Source of the DNA: Nipponacmea schrenckii
Taxonomy: Eukaryota > Mollusca > Gastropoda > Lottiidae
Direction of reading: 5' to 3'
DNA: 64,000 nt
NCBI GenBank assembly: GCA_030562195.1
Contig: CM060203.1
Span: forward strand, 2,432,208-2,496,207
The notes below the pieces were generated by a model, which did not search any database, was not told the origin of the DNA, and worked only from the letters and a program-made list of their open reading frames with translations. Shown in pieces: positions 23,643 to 37,500 of this stretch; within the stretch, counting starts at the first letter, position 1, and each line of letters begins with the position of its first letter. Both the position numbers and the translations under genes were made by a program.

Positions 23643-24300
23643 CTATAATTTTTTTTTTAAAGTTATAAGCCGAGGAATTAAATGACTGATCTTACACTGT
23701 AATTTATATATATTTGATTATCTTTGTACCGACCAAAGGGAAACCTAGTTTATTCATAGTAAGTTAATATATGTAATATTATATAACAACAAATATACAC
23801 ATTTCAGATATACTATTATAGATATACTACTTCAATATAGCATAGCATGAACATGAAAATTTTGAACTAAAAAAATTGAAAATAAAACCACTACATTTTA
23901 TCAACATCCGCTTGACTATCACTGCACACAAAATTACTATTTTTAGAAATAACCTTCCGCCAATTAAATTTCTAATTATCTCAGAAATTCTGAAAGAAAA
24001 TACACATTTCAGACATCAAATTCCAAATTCTAAAAATAGCCCGCACTAAAGTCCATAGGAAGTTTGTGAATGAACTTCTATGGATATTGTAAGGAGCAGT
24101 GGATGAAAAAAAAAAGAGAATTAAACAGCATGCGCAATAGCAATTCTTGTATTAACAATCCGTACAAGCGATTAACAGAAGTCTTGTGCAAAAAAATGAC
24201 AAAATTAGGAGTATAATATTTTGATATTCATGACCATTTCTTGTTTAACTATCGATGCTATCCTGTTTTTAATTTAAGTGCCCTAGACTTACAGCTGAAG

Positions 24301-25503
24301 ATGGAAAACGTGACTGAAATATTTGGTGAGTTATGGAATATAACCAACAGCACCGACGGTCTCAAGAATACCACGGTAACCTCGAAAATACCAACGTCCA
24401 CATACAAATTCAAGCCCGACCTATATATTGCTGAAGAGGGCAAGATCGATAATTTTTTAGAATTCAAAGTAGCTTGGGGCATCGATACCTATTATGCTCC
24501 CATCTGTTCCTCATTAGGAATCATTGGTAACACCTTATCCTTTCTGGTTTTGATGCTGTCCAAGAGCACGACCACCTACCAATATATGGCTGCTATCGCC
24601 TGCACCGATACATTGGTTCTGATTCTGAATATCATGTTTTTAGTTCGCAAGTTCCCTGGCCACGAGATATTTTATACCGGAACCTGCGGATTGATATTTT
24701 TCTTGTTTTATTTCGCCATTCATCTGAATGTTGCTTTGATGGTAACAATGACTGTAGAGCGGTATGTGGCCATTCGATTTCCATTGCGAGCATCGGAATG
24801 GTTTACAATGAGTAGAGCTCGAGTAGCGATACTTATACAGATATTTCTAGTATTTACACTCGATCTCCATAATTTCTTCACCAGAGAAATGATTGAGATT
24901 GATGGAGGAAACAGTAGTATTTGTTCGAATGTCGGGGAGATGAATACGTTCTTCTTGACCAAGATTTGGCCTTGGATTGATGCTGTCTGGTACTGTTATT
25001 TTCCCTTGTCCTGTCTCTGTGTCCTCAATATATTGATCATTTACCACATCAAGAGGTCTGGTAGAATTCAGAGACAGATGACACAAACAGGCAAAACTGA
25101 AAATATCGGGAAAGAACGCCAGGTCACGATCATGCTGCTGTTGGTGACATTCTGTTTTCTGATATTTGTTGGTCCTATGGCGATGATTATCGTTATTGAG
25201 CGTTATGCCTGGTTTAGGGTAACAGCCCGTGATCATGCCCTTTTCTACCTGGTCAGGACCATTCTAAATAATCTGATGTACACCAACCACGCTCTCAATT
25301 TCCTCTTGTATTTTATGAGTGGACAGAGATTCAGAAAACAGGTTAAAGATACTCTCTGTCTTTGTCGCCGCACTACACTTGGTTCCAAAAATTCAGTACC
25401 ACGAGTAGCCGTCAATGCGGGGTCTTCTCTGAGTGTAGCTACATTGAGTAGTAATTCCAGCAAGAGTGTCGCTGGTTCTCAGTTAAGTGTTAATAACATT
25501 TGA
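24301..25503 (+). CDS. Rhodopsin-family peptide-type GPCR (orphan), intronless, copy 2
   Basis: A single-exon protein of 400 residues from ATG 24301. An in-frame ATG at 24241 lies upstream of a likely acceptor (gacttacag, ending about six bases before 24301), mirroring copy 1. Sequons are at N3, N13, N16 and N23. Core motifs: GN in TM1 (N77), D103 in TM2, C129 and C208 for the loop-2 disulfide, ERY 153-155, FCFLIFVGP in TM6 (P292), LNFLLY 332-337. The inner loop 3 is about ten residues shorter than in copy 1. The tail (after about 345) has CLCRR, likely palmitoylated, then Ser-rich sequence. Stretches such as the one spanning KFPGHEIF to TCGLIFF are nearly identical to copy 1, while both termini have diverged, as expected for a local duplication. 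The ligand is unknown; a neuropeptide is the best family-based guess. Confidence 0.9.
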   Translation: MENVTEIFGELWNITNSTDGLKNTTVTSKIPTSTYKFKPDLYIAEEGKIDNFLEFKVAWGIDTYYAPICSSLGIIGNTLSFLVLMLSKSTTTYQYMAAIACTDTLVLILNIMFLVRKFPGHEIFYTGTCGLIFFLFYFAIHLNVALMVTMTVERYVAIRFPLRASEWFTMSRARVAILIQIFLVFTLDLHNFFTREMIEIDGGNSSICSNVGEMNTFFLTKIWPWIDAVWYCYFPLSCLCVLNILIIYHIKRSGRIQRQMTQTGKTENIGKERQVTIMLLLVTFCFLIFVGPMAMIIVIERYAWFRVTARDHALFYLVRTILNNLMYTNHALNFLLYFMSGQRFRKQVKDTLCLCRRTTLGSKNSVPRVAVNAGSSLSVATLSSNSSKSVAGSQLSVNNI

Positions 25504-25599
25504 TCATGATAATTTGAACGAGATGCATAACATTGTGAGATTGCATGTCGAAAGATATAACACTGAAATGCTGCAGTGATTTTTTTAATTTATGACCAA

Positions 25600-25925
25600 A
25601 CAATAAGATTAGGGTTATTGAACGTGCTGTGGACACCAAAACTGGGGGCAGGTGTCAAGCAGCAAACAGTTTTTATTAATGTTTTTAATATATTTGATTT
25701 GTAGCATGTTTGTTGCCATATTAACAATAGGATTGAGGTTATTGAACGTGATGATGACACCAAGACTTGGGGCACGTGGCAAGCAGCAAACAAATGTATT
25801 ACTGTGTTTATCATACATGTATTTAATGTGTAGCATGTTTGTTGCTATATTAAAAATAAGATTGAGGTTATTGAACGTCATGTTAACACCAAAACTTTGG
25901 GGCAGGTGTCAAGCAGCAAACAAGT
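25600..25925. repeat. About 125-bp tandem repeat, three copies, in the 3' region of GPCR copy 2
   Basis: Three diverged units begin near 25610, 25735 and 25862. Each carries gaggttattgaacgt (or close), acaccaaaactgggg-like sequence, ggcaggtgtcaagcagcaaa, and tgtagcatgtttgttgc-like sequence. They start about 100 bp after the stop and probably lie in the 3' UTR. Confidence 0.85.
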
Positions 25926-26309
25926 TTATTAATGTTTTTATTATATTTAAGATGTAGTATGTTTGTCTATTGTTATCTATGGATTATCTGCCAGGACTTA
26001 CTTGGTGTTTTAATTTCACGTATTTTGATATGAACTGATATTAACCCTTCTGTTGTTTTAATTGTAAATTATTATTTATTATAAATCTTTGACCGATGTT
26101 CAGATTTAATTAAAGTTCTCTGATTGGACTGCAACGTTACATTAATTAAAGAAAGGTGGGGTGTCATGTTTTTCTCAAATTCTAATAACTGATACTGAAC
26201 ACGAGATTAAGCTTATGGTGTTGACGGGTGTCCAACTTTATTACCAACAACATGTCAGCGGGCTGGGGAAATTTGGAAATTAATCCTGCCTTGGATACAT
26301 GTTCCCAAT

Positions 26310-26465
26310 ACCATCTAGAGTTTCTAGGATATCCTAGGGTCTTATATTCTAACACCGTTTCTAGGATATCTTAGAAACATTGTTTGAAGATAAGACTCTA
26401 AGATATCTTAGAAACACTGTTTGAAGGCTCCAAGGTATCTTAGCTCTAAAATCGTTTCTAGTGTA
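26310..26465. repeat. Cluster of palindromes around TCTAAGATATCTTAGA
   Basis: Several copies of tctaggatatcctagg, tctaggatatcttaga and tctaagatatcttaga are embedded in aacaccgtttc...gaaacattgttt-type flanks that are themselves inverted. The central block is self-complementary over about 34 bp with essentially no loop. It may be nested ends of small foldback elements, and could extrude as cruciforms. Confidence 0.75.
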
Positions 26466-26469
26466 CCTA

Positions 26470-28550
26470 GCCAGATAATTGCAGGCATTAAGCTCGGACT
26501 GTATTAAAAACATGACCCAAGTTTCATATCTGCCTCTTTTTTGGGGTGTATTTTGTGGATTATGTCTTATTTAAATGTGTAACGTATTTGCAACTGGCTT
26601 GATATTATCTACTTTAAACGTAAAAGTTTTTTTTCGTTGTTTTTTTGACGTTTATTTGGAGAGGGAATGAATATTATGAATTATGTATCATTCTTGGCTC
26701 TTTGAATTCAAATCTTTGTAACATATTATAGATCACTTTCGACAATTCTCCGAAGAGAACTTCTGTCAAACACTTCATGAGAGGTAGCTGAAATTTTATT
26801 TAGCCTCGACAGTTGATGTTGATAAGTCTACCCCGATTTGTACCTCGAGTTCCGGGATTGTGGTGCCGTCACTGCATAGATCACTCAGTTTGGTTTACAT
26901 GAATTGAGATGGAGAATTCATAAATTAACGTTTATAGCAACCATTTCCAATTCTACATATTTTTAAATAATTGTCCAATTTTCGTACCTTTTTAGTACTT
27001 CTGAGGACAATTTACATGCATTCAAGACTTCAATCAACCATTTATTTCAACTGGCTGATGAAATTAAGCATTAAAATCAGTAAGCTGGTCCACGTTTAGA
27101 AGCCATGCCTTAATACTGTAAACGTTACGTTATTTTTAAAACGTTGAAAGTACATGTATAAGCCAAGAAACAGCCAGTGAAGGCTAGTGTTATGTAATAA
27201 TTATCCACTCTATGTTTTGTATATTTCTTTATTCATTCATATATACATCAAAATATACATACACTTTTTTTAATGATCCCTTTTTTCCTTTTGTAAGATA
27301 TCTATATACATTATTTGTTTAGTTTGTAAAGCGAATATGTAGAACAATGCATTTTGCATACATAGTAATGATATATTACTACTTCTTAGGATGAAATTAA
27401 AATTAAAATTCACAAACTTGTGCGAATGACTGAGGCACTTTCCTGATGTCAAACTATGCTACAGAATCCCTCTATTATCCGATAAATCTATAAAACTAGG
27501 TAATAACCGGATAAAATAAGTGAATTTTTGATTAATTTTTCAATAATTACGTAGTTAAAAGAAATATCTTATAACAGAGATTCTTTTCTTTTCACAGTAC
27601 ACGTGGTAAGTCCAGCTGATGAATATTCTCTTATTAACAAAAATAGCTGGATGTCAAAATATTTTATATAAACACACACGATTTAATATGTCTAGGTTGA
27701 CTAACTAATGATTTTATAATACGATAGGTGGGAAAATATAACATCAAAAGTTTTGCTTAAAGCGCGAGAACCATGCAGCATAATTAAGAAATCTTTTTAT
27801 TTCTCTACAATTGAAATATTAATCACACTCTTATATAAAAATTATTTTGTCATTGTAATAAATGGATTATAAATCAAAAGATTTCATTTTTATCCATTGT
27901 TGAATAAAACCAAAACAGGAGGCATGAGATTTTTGGGCTCAGTTTTATTCTAAACCAGCATGAATGCAAATACACGTAAAAAATTCATTGACTTTTAATA
28001 ATGTGCTTTGCAAAGATTTGAGCAAAATTGATTCTACAAATGCCACCATTGATAAGATTAGGTAACATTTTGATAAATGGATGAGAAAAATACTGCATTG
28101 TGTAAACGCATAGTGTTACTATGTCTTGTACTAATGATAGCGAAAACTTTTGAATATTGATTAGAAATATTGAACTATTAAGGCACAAACAGCATGTATA
28201 ACATACAATGTACACTTTCCATAATATCATGAAATATATTACAAACTAAACAAACGATAACTTAAAATAACAATTTATAATTAGCCTTCTGATGATAGAA
28301 ATACAGTTTATATTGCCGCCAAACTGGCTAAAAAATTTAAATTTTCACAATAAATTTCAAAAGAGTCCGCTGAATAAGCAAAATCATGCACTAACGCCAT
28401 CAAATGGCACAGAACCCGATTTGTTCAGCGATAAAGCTTCCAAGCCAATGGACATCAATACAGGAGTCCTTGAGTAACGAACCAAGCATGATGGTAAAAT
28501 GATAAAATGTTTAATATTACATTAAAGCAATAGAATGATATGTTTTTAAA
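26470..28550. other. Intergenic region between GPCR copy 2 and the SLC4 gene
   Basis: Nothing recognisable as an exon or a named repeat was seen. The two flanking genes converge here, so it should contain both 3' UTR ends. Confidence 0.5.
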
Positions 28551-31500
28551 TTATATTTTACTTTCGTCGGATTCCTGAGGACGATCCCCAAAATAAAAAG
28601 CAGCCTTTTTATCAGGTGAGCCATTCTCCTTGTTATTATTTTCATTTTTTCTTCGTTGTTTACATCTATAAGATAAAGAATATAACAACTTGACAATGGT
28701 ATACAATAATCACATATTTTTGCTTTTTTTTTATCCCATAACTACAACGTATGAATGAATGTGTTTTATTTATCCTTGGATTGATAGAAAAAGAAACAGT
28801 CATATAGAATGAATGAATGTGTTTCATCCTTCACTCGGTTGACAAATCTTGATCATGTTACCGAGTCTTGAGAAAGGAATACCATTTTGTTATAAATATG
28901 ATACCTTATAGATCACCAAAATGGGTCTGAAATAGTGATCACAAGAACGGAGATACATGTTCTAATAATGGATGCAACGTTTGAAATTCTAAGCCCATAA
29001 TTAACCAAAGATAGTGTAAGTTCTATGGTGTTGGTAAAAAGGTTATCCACCAGAAAAAAACATACATAAAAAATAAAAGAAAGAACTACAAACCTGTCTT
29101 CATTATCTTGCTTCAATTTTGCCCAAATTGCTGTTTTAGACATCTCTTCGCTAATGTTAACCCGGTCAGTATCAACAGAGCCTCGGCGAATCATGTGAGG
29201 TGCGAATTTTTCTCCCAATTTGTCATGTTGGATTCTGATTTCATGGAGTTTGTCGTAATCTTCATCCAGCAGACTTTCATTCTAAAAGAGGAATTAAATT
29301 ATTAATTATATGTCTCACTGTAAAGCAGGTGCTTTAGTGTTCACTCTTAAGTGCTTATTGCAGTCCACCTCCTATATCATTATAAGAAAACGACACAAAA
29401 ATAGAAGTAGCGAACTGTGCCTGTAATTTGTCCGGCCCTGTACCTGTACCTTCTCTACTATATTCATTGATCTACACTGTGCAGTGTATCTATAAACACT
29501 ATATTATGGTCTACAAAGATATACTTGCATCTTTGCAATTTAAACTGTATTTGATACAGATTTATAACAGAACTGATGGACTTTTATGCGACATTAAAAT
29601 ATTGGTTTAAACTTGAATCTGATAACGAAGAATTATATTATGAAGATTTTTGTTGTTAAAAGGATTGCAAAACTGAAGTTTTTTTTAATTTAGCGATGTT
29701 AAGTTCGATATATAGAGACATCTTTATGTAATTTCAATATTAGACTAGAAGGAAGTATATCAGCGTGTGAAAACTCTTGTTAAAATGAAAAAGAAATTTA
29801 GGTTTTTCAACTGGATTAGTTAAGTGAAATTCGGAGAAAATATTAAATCCGTCCGAAAAATCAGTCTTAGATTATTTTTCCAAAACGTTACTGAAATAAA
29901 AGTTGTTGTTATCAAGAAAGAATTACAGAAATGGAAATTGTATCCTTAAATTAAGAACAAATCTGAAATTTTAAAATACCATTCCCAAGGGAATTTGGTA
30001 TTTGGTTTAACAAATGAAAAAAACCTGAAATAAGATGGGTTAATAAATACACGAATAAAATAGCTACAAATGTTAACTGACGCTTGAATAAAATGATAAA
30101 TAAAAATATGATTTAAAAAAATTGCTCATTTCGGGAATTTATAATCAAATTGATATAGTCGTAAAAAATTAAGCGTTTTACAGTCCGGTTCGGGTGAATT
30201 TTGTTTGTGTTTTTTTCTTTCTTACCGCATCCATAGATGGTAAATTTAATTCACGCCAGGGAAAAAAAAATGTTAAACCTTGTAAAAGATATAGTAAAGA
30301 CCTATTAAAAAATTTATCGCCAAACCAAAATAAAGAATAAACAACTTAAGGTTTTAGGGAAGTTTTTTTGTTTGTTTCTTTCTTAGCCGCCCCCATGAAT
30401 CACCCAAACCTTTCAATAAACTGGCAGGAACAGCATTTCCCAAATTTTCTTTATATGGCATTTAGAAAACCTTGGTAGTAAAAAATAACAATTAAGGATA
30501 AACAATTAAGTTAGAATTTTTTTGGGGTTTCAAAAATTTTGTCGTTAAACGGGAAACATAATATTCACCAATGGCAAAAGCATTTCATTTACAAGTTTTA
30601 ACTCTTTATAAACCAAATGACTTACTAAACAATAAGTTAAAATACTAAATATGTTACATACCATAATAGGGAAGACAATTGATGCAGCTTTCCACGATTT
30701 GATGCCCCATAAGGCACCTAAACATAACACCTGTATAAAGGTAAACAGGTGAATTCTACCAATTGGTACATGTCGTACGTAGGTAGTATCGGGTTGGTAT
30801 TTGGCCGGTTTGAATAACAGTAAAAGTCGATCTATCAGTTGCATGCCTCTTAAAGCAGCGACTCCCATATATAAAAATACACCATATAAAACAGCCATAG
30901 GGATAATCTGAAATGAAATTCGGACATAATATTTAAAAATAATAAACAAAGGAACGCCGTCCTACAATTATTGTCAATATTAAACTGATTTATCATTGAC
31001 TTTTTGCACGCTTGATAGGAATCCAGCAATTATCTTAGTGGCGGATGTCGCATATGAAGCAAACCATGCTTACTCTTTTTCAATCACATGAATGTACTTT
31101 TCTTCGGAGAAATCCACTACTTTACAACTATAAAAGTCGACTTTATTTGGACAACGGAATCGTCTTGCTTGGATGTTAATTTCTAAGAATCATATAAGTA
31201 ATTCTCGTCGATTTGCTATTGATGGTGTGAATATCTCCAAACGATACAAAGTATTGTATAAAAAGCTTTACAGGGAGGGAAACTTACTCTTAGAATTCCA
31301 GTAAAAAGGACAGACAAACCACTCAATAGCCCTACAACTAAAGCAGTCACTCTTTGTTCTCTGAAATATAATATACAACATCGTAACATATAAATTCAGT
31401 GTCCTTGACATCGAAATATTGAAATGAGAATAATACGACATGAACAATTTTCACACTTCACTGGATGGTGAAAAGAGGAATTACCAAACTAAATAACAGC

Positions 31501-34500
31501 TGTTCCAAGCCCAGTATCTGCTTTTAGAAAAACTTTTAAAATACATTTTCTGCATTTTGTAACCCATTTAACATAAATGTAAGTAATAGCTAGCTAACTC
31601 TTCGCAGGGTGGACATGGTATATTTCCTTTTTTCTCCTTATGGACATCTAATATGTTCTTACCTTACACCTAAAAATGTCGGTTTTTCACCAGGGGCAGT
31701 GCATTCGGACTCTTTCTTCAAACTCATCACATGAGCCAAGGCCGAGACTGTAGCGGCCACATACCAAGGTAAACCCAACAAAGAACAGAGAACAATACAC
31801 ACGGCGACAATAAACATATCCAAATGATAGCCGCTGCCTTTCTGAAATTATCAAAGGAACAAAATGAAAATTTGAGAAAGGAACGTTCGTTTATATAAAT
31901 AAACGCAAAAAGTCAGATCAATTCATTTGCCCATTAACCGACTTGCAAGAAAACACTGATAATCAACTAATTTTTTTAAAAGTCGAAATTACAAAATGAC
32001 GAACAATGTGATCAAAGCTGTATTTTGTCATTTTCTATTATCTTCTTAACCTAAAAATGTCTAGAAATCATCACAAAAAACAGTAAAAGTGTACCTTAAG
32101 TTTGTTCTCCTTTCTGTTGACGATGACAGCAGTAATCTGTTGATCCATGAAGATAAGGATGGTAGCTAAAAGAGCTGGAATAATGGCTGCAGGAATCAGG
32201 TATACTGGGTTCTTGTCACTAACAGGATTAATAAACCACGATCTACCTTCTCTTGATGGCTGAAACCATATAAAAAAACTTTAGAAAAGGGACTCTTTTG
32301 AAAGAAACGTGGAACATACGTCTTCGAAACACATACACGTAAAGTTATCAATACACATACATGTAATCGAGTAAACACATATAGGTAAAGTTATCAAGTA
32401 ATACATACAGGTTACGTCATTCAGTAAATACATACAGGTAACGTTATAAAGTTAACACATACAGGTAAAGTATTTGCATTACTTTTATCAATCACCTCTG
32501 GCTTTGTATTATTTGATGGTGCAGCTGTAGCAGGCCCAGTTCCCATCAAGATATGGAAGCAACTGCCAGAGGATGTAATCTTGACACAGTTCTCAGATTG
32601 CTTCAGGCTCAGGATCTAGAGTCTAGAATCACCACCAGGCATTGCATGTTTTTATCAGGTTTTTTAACTATCAAAGGCGTGGACTTCCTCTAACACTAGC
32701 TTTTTAAACACAGTAAGATTATACCACGGAAGCGAAATTCACTTTATAGGGAAGAATATAATGAAGCTGCTTACCTTAAATTCTGTTGGTACTTTAAGCT
32801 TAGCAGTATCGACACCAGCCCAGACATCACAAGCCACCATAAGCAAAATAGCTATCAACACAGCAAAGTCGGAGAGGGTTTGTCGCACCTTGAAATTAAC
32901 AATAACATTATACATGTAGTATTAATAATTCCAAATCCTTTTTTTCCTCTAACTTGTATTGCATTGCGACCACAAAGGCATATAGGCTACTAGAATATCG
33001 TACTCTCTAGCAATAACGCTTTACTTAACACTTTCTAGCTTTATAGTCGTAACGCTTTCAAATCTTTGTGAAAATAGATACTAGATAATAAATAATAGCT
33101 TACCGAAGATGGGAAGAAGGACGAATTCTTCATGAAAGTCAGCATAAAGGCGATGATGAAGGTACCAAAGAACAGAAGTACTGACATGAAGAAAGCATCA
33201 GGAACAATAGGATGATGGAAACAATCTGGAGAGGGAATTCCGTGAGCTTTCTCACAGGTCTTCAGAGTATCAATAGCCGACCAGTTCGTCTCAGTCATGG
33301 AGCCGTTCAAGGTATCGTTGTACATATTTGTTAAGGCAGCGGTGGTTGTCTCAAAGAAATACGAGCCCGTATCGGTGATGTTCATTGATGTTCCGTTAAC
33401 ACTGATTTCAGATGCGTTGGGTGAGGTGCAGAAACAGTCGTAGGTAATCGGGCCCGGGTTAGTCCGAAGGTTCTGATACGGAGTTTCATCTAGTAGACCG
33501 ATCAACTTCTTGAAAGCTTCCACGATGAAGATAATGGCTATCAGACAAGCGAAACTTTCTTCTGTAAACCGAGTAATATACCGGACTAAAGCACTTAGGT
33601 CAAAGGCTACGATAATTAAGAGAATTACACCCGTCCAGATTCCAATCCAAGCTCTAAATGGAAGAAAATCCCATTCGTTGGCACTGAAAATATAGAAACA
33701 AATATTGTTACATCTGTTGGACATCGATTACTGTGTATTGGGAGACAAGTGGCACACCCTTCCCCCTAAATACGGGGCTGTATTGCCGCATAGGACGTTA
33801 AACTCCCTTTATAACATTGTTGTCAACTTGGTCTATCTGTTAAATATTCCAAAGTATATACTTACGCGCAGAAATTATATAGAATCATTTCCAGTACCAA
33901 CATAGGGCCAGTGCTACCTAGGATGTTGAGAGGTTGACCAGAGAACAGAGCAAACAATACCCCACAGATTGATGCCGTTAAAATACATTCCATTGTTCCC
34001 TGAAATTCAAAATACAATTGATGTTTTTGGTTCTTTTTAAATTGTATCCATGTAAATGTGAAGAAAAGGATTGGGGAACTGACTATCGCCTCTATAACCC
34101 CTCGTCTAAACTGAAAATACATTTGTTGATAATCGGTGCGGAACAAAACAGCTAACAGGATAAGCATTTACGTGGCGACCCCTGCTTTGCTTATCTTTTA
34201 TGTGACAACAGAAAAGTCATCTATCTATGTATATTTTTATTGTTGTATTATCACTTTAGAAAGTTACCTGTATGTGTAATGAAACGTTACCTGTATGTGT
34301 AATGAAACGTTACCTGTATGTGTAATGAAAAGTTACCTGTATGTGAAACGTTACCTGTATGTGTAATGAAACGTTACCTGTATATGAAACGTTCTGTTGA
34401 TGTAATAAATTGTTGTCTGTTAAAATGCAGTGATACTTCTAAATGGCTTGTAAGGATAAAAATGTATATCAATAATTATTATTATCTTACCATATAATCG

Positions 34501-37500
34501 TCAGTAGCTTTACCAAGTAAACCACCAAATGTAACGTTAGGGGTCAAGGTAGCGAGATATAGATAAATAACAGAAGCAACACATTGGATATGTAAACAAT
34601 CTTTAAAATCGCTTCCATACCATGGTAATTTCCGCTTCACATCGGCAACTAAACCGCCAAATATTCTACAATAGAGAAAGTAGTTTGTTTAATAAAGTTT
34701 CTATTTACTTCCAATAGAAATCTAAAATGAACTATTGTATATTAAACAAAGAATACAAGCTGGGCAACATTTCAAATAGTAGAATCTGAATAATGTTCTC
34801 TGGTCCTGTACAATTGGGAGAAACAACCCTTCCCTTCCCAGAAATAGGAACTATCTTAAGGATTGAATGACACCAGTCAATTTTAGGGCGATATCATTCA
34901 CCATGCCAATAAACAAGATAATATCACTCCTTTTAGTATTAGCGTTGTGAACATAAAATAACATAAACAATAAAGTTATTCTCTTGAAACCAACTAACCT
35001 TCCGGATCTGACTAGAGTGGGATCACCGTGACATTCCACCTCATCTTCCTCATCTTCTGGTATTTCTTTAGGCTTAATCTTTCTCGGTTCCTATTGGGGA
35101 AGGTACATAGACAATAATGAAGGGTGTAGAAGTAGTCAAGTGTACGATTAGCACATCATTCACCGGAAGAAAGAGCTAAGGTCTGATTGATCTCGAACTT
35201 CTTTAGGTTTAAATTTTCTTGATTTGTGTAAGAGTAATTGAATTGAAAATAAAGGCTCTTATCGTGCTTTAAGAAAGAAACAACTTAGGTTCACAAGTCC
35301 ACCGTGACATGGATCCTTTCTATATAAATGGTCTTTGGCCAAACCTCTTGGCATTGAAATTTTCCGGATTATCCGTACCCAATTAAAGCTGGGTGGACCG
35401 GAATTATCAGTGAAGATGACTCAAGGTCATCGGATCATCGGACTTCCTCTTTCGGTCAAGATTTCAACAATAGGTGATATAATAAAGACTGTTGTTTTTT
35501 GGATTAACAACCTACATTTGTAAAATCACTGTCCGTGCATTTAAGTTAAGATACATATTGGTTCACCACGCACCTGTGAAGGAACACTCTGTGGAGGTTC
35601 AATTCGAATCTTTGGATCCCATTCGCCAGGGGGAAGAGCTGTGACCTGATCCAAAAATTCATCAACACCAGCTAATATATCTTGTCTATTTCTAGCTTTA
35701 AACGCCACCTCTCGGAACACCTAGATGATAAAATAAATATGCATTTTTATATGTCAAAAAGATTGCCATTCAATTAAGTAATATTTCAAGCCAAGAAGAA
35801 GTCATAACTTTGAGACTGTTAATGCAGCACTTCCTGGAAATTCAAGCAACATCTAACTCAAGCGGTAAGAATTATTAAACATGTATTCATGTTCAGGTTG
35901 GGTTTATTTTCTTTAAAAATAAATATAGACATTTTACCTCATCAACCATTATGGTTGACATGGAACGACCAATTTCATAGTTCTTGGTCTGGCTGCCAGG
36001 AGGGCCGAGAAGGAAGAAAATAAAGCGGGTGGGTAGAGGAACCTCGGTGATATCACCCAGTGTCCTGGACTCAGACAACCTGATAAAGGCGGTGATCTGG
36101 TACTTAAGACAATCCAGTTCTCCGATCCAAATATTGGCGGCTTCTGAACCCTCGGGAATTTTCCTCATGAAATGTTGATTTAGCTGAAATGGAAATGTTG
36201 TGTAATGTTTGCTCTTTGGGTTGACAACCGCAGCTAATGAAAGGCATTGAGAACGAGATATTTTCTTATATAAATTATCACATTGTTTAGATCGTTTTAA
36301 TGTATAATTTTCTAGGTTCAGTCAGTAAGATTAAAAAGAAAGAAGAAAGAATTACCCGGTAAGGATAATAAAACAGGTTCTTGGAATACAAACTGGTAGA
36401 AGGTGAATAATATGAAAATGTTAGCCGACCTTCAAACACGTTTCGATTTTACACTAGTAGATGAGTACCCATTGACTATTGGATTTTTTTGTACGTTAAG
36501 GCCCCTCTGAGGGTCTCATAAAAATATGCGTATAGATTTGTTTAGGGGTTCGGGTCCAGTTGGTGTGGTTCAGCCAATCCACGTGTTAGTTGAGCTATCA
36601 GATATCAACCTTCGGGTACAATAACTATACGGATTTCAATTACTAAATATATATATGTAGTTCCTCATTAATTAGAATACTGACGAAGAACAATTACCTT
36701 TAGGCTAGAAGGCGAATCAGGAAGGTCACCATTCACATTGAGATGTTCCATGTTGGGCGAACTGGCAGAACCTTTGTTTAAAACGGCTTTGGAATCTACA
36801 AAAACAACAAAATAGATTTTATCAAGTGGGCAATAATGCTGATTCACACACAACGCTGACAATAAGAAGGTGCGATGTTCGGTGCGGATTGTGTCAGCAC
36901 CGTTTCCTCGTATCAGCGTTTCTTTAATATTCTTCTGTATCGATTATAAGATTGTACTTATGTTTAACATCTCCCCGCAAATATAAAAATAGAAAGACGA
37001 TGAACTAAACAGTACCTCTTCTGCCACCAAATGATTGTCCAATGATAGCTCGCGACAATCGACGTCCTAATCCCATAGTCTCTGGATCAGCTGACGAACC
37101 TCGACGCCCAGACTTTTTGGAATGTTGAAAGGAATGAGGGGCTAAGAAAGCTGCTTTAACCTGGTCTCTTAAATCTTCTTCCAGTAGTTTGGAGTTGATA
37201 AGGCTGTCGAGCAGCAAATCTGAAAAAAAAATTAATATCAGCGTTATTTTCTATTTTTCATTATAACGGAAAAATTGAAACTGAAAACGCCGTGAACGTC
37301 CGTGACAGGCTTTCGGATTGTTGTCCTACTAAACACAACTAACAAATTCAGTTCTAACAGTTGGTAAAATACATATTTAGATGACTATACAGATAGCTGA
37401 AATCCAGTTCTATCGGCTGGTAAAGTAAATATTAAGATGACTATACAGATAGCTGAAATCCAGTTCTATCGGCTGGTAAAGTAAATATTAAGATGACTAT

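Larger units (their letters stand above)
21273..24300. other. Spacer between the two GPCR genes
   Basis: No coding exon was recognised in about 3 kb. It should include the 3' UTR of copy 1 (AATAAA near 21.88 kb) and the promoter and 5' UTR of copy 2. An SINE-like element, an SINE tail and an inverted repeat are listed separately. Confidence 0.6.

Noticed and set aside
30545..30661. Continuation of the SLC4 frame past 30662 as coding
   Set aside because: A good GTATGT donor follows ATG at 30662, and the read-through sequence does not match the family before its stop.
33041..33103. Extra residues after the 33104 donor in SLC4
   Set aside because: Intron read-through; the next exon at 32888 continues the family sequence in phase.
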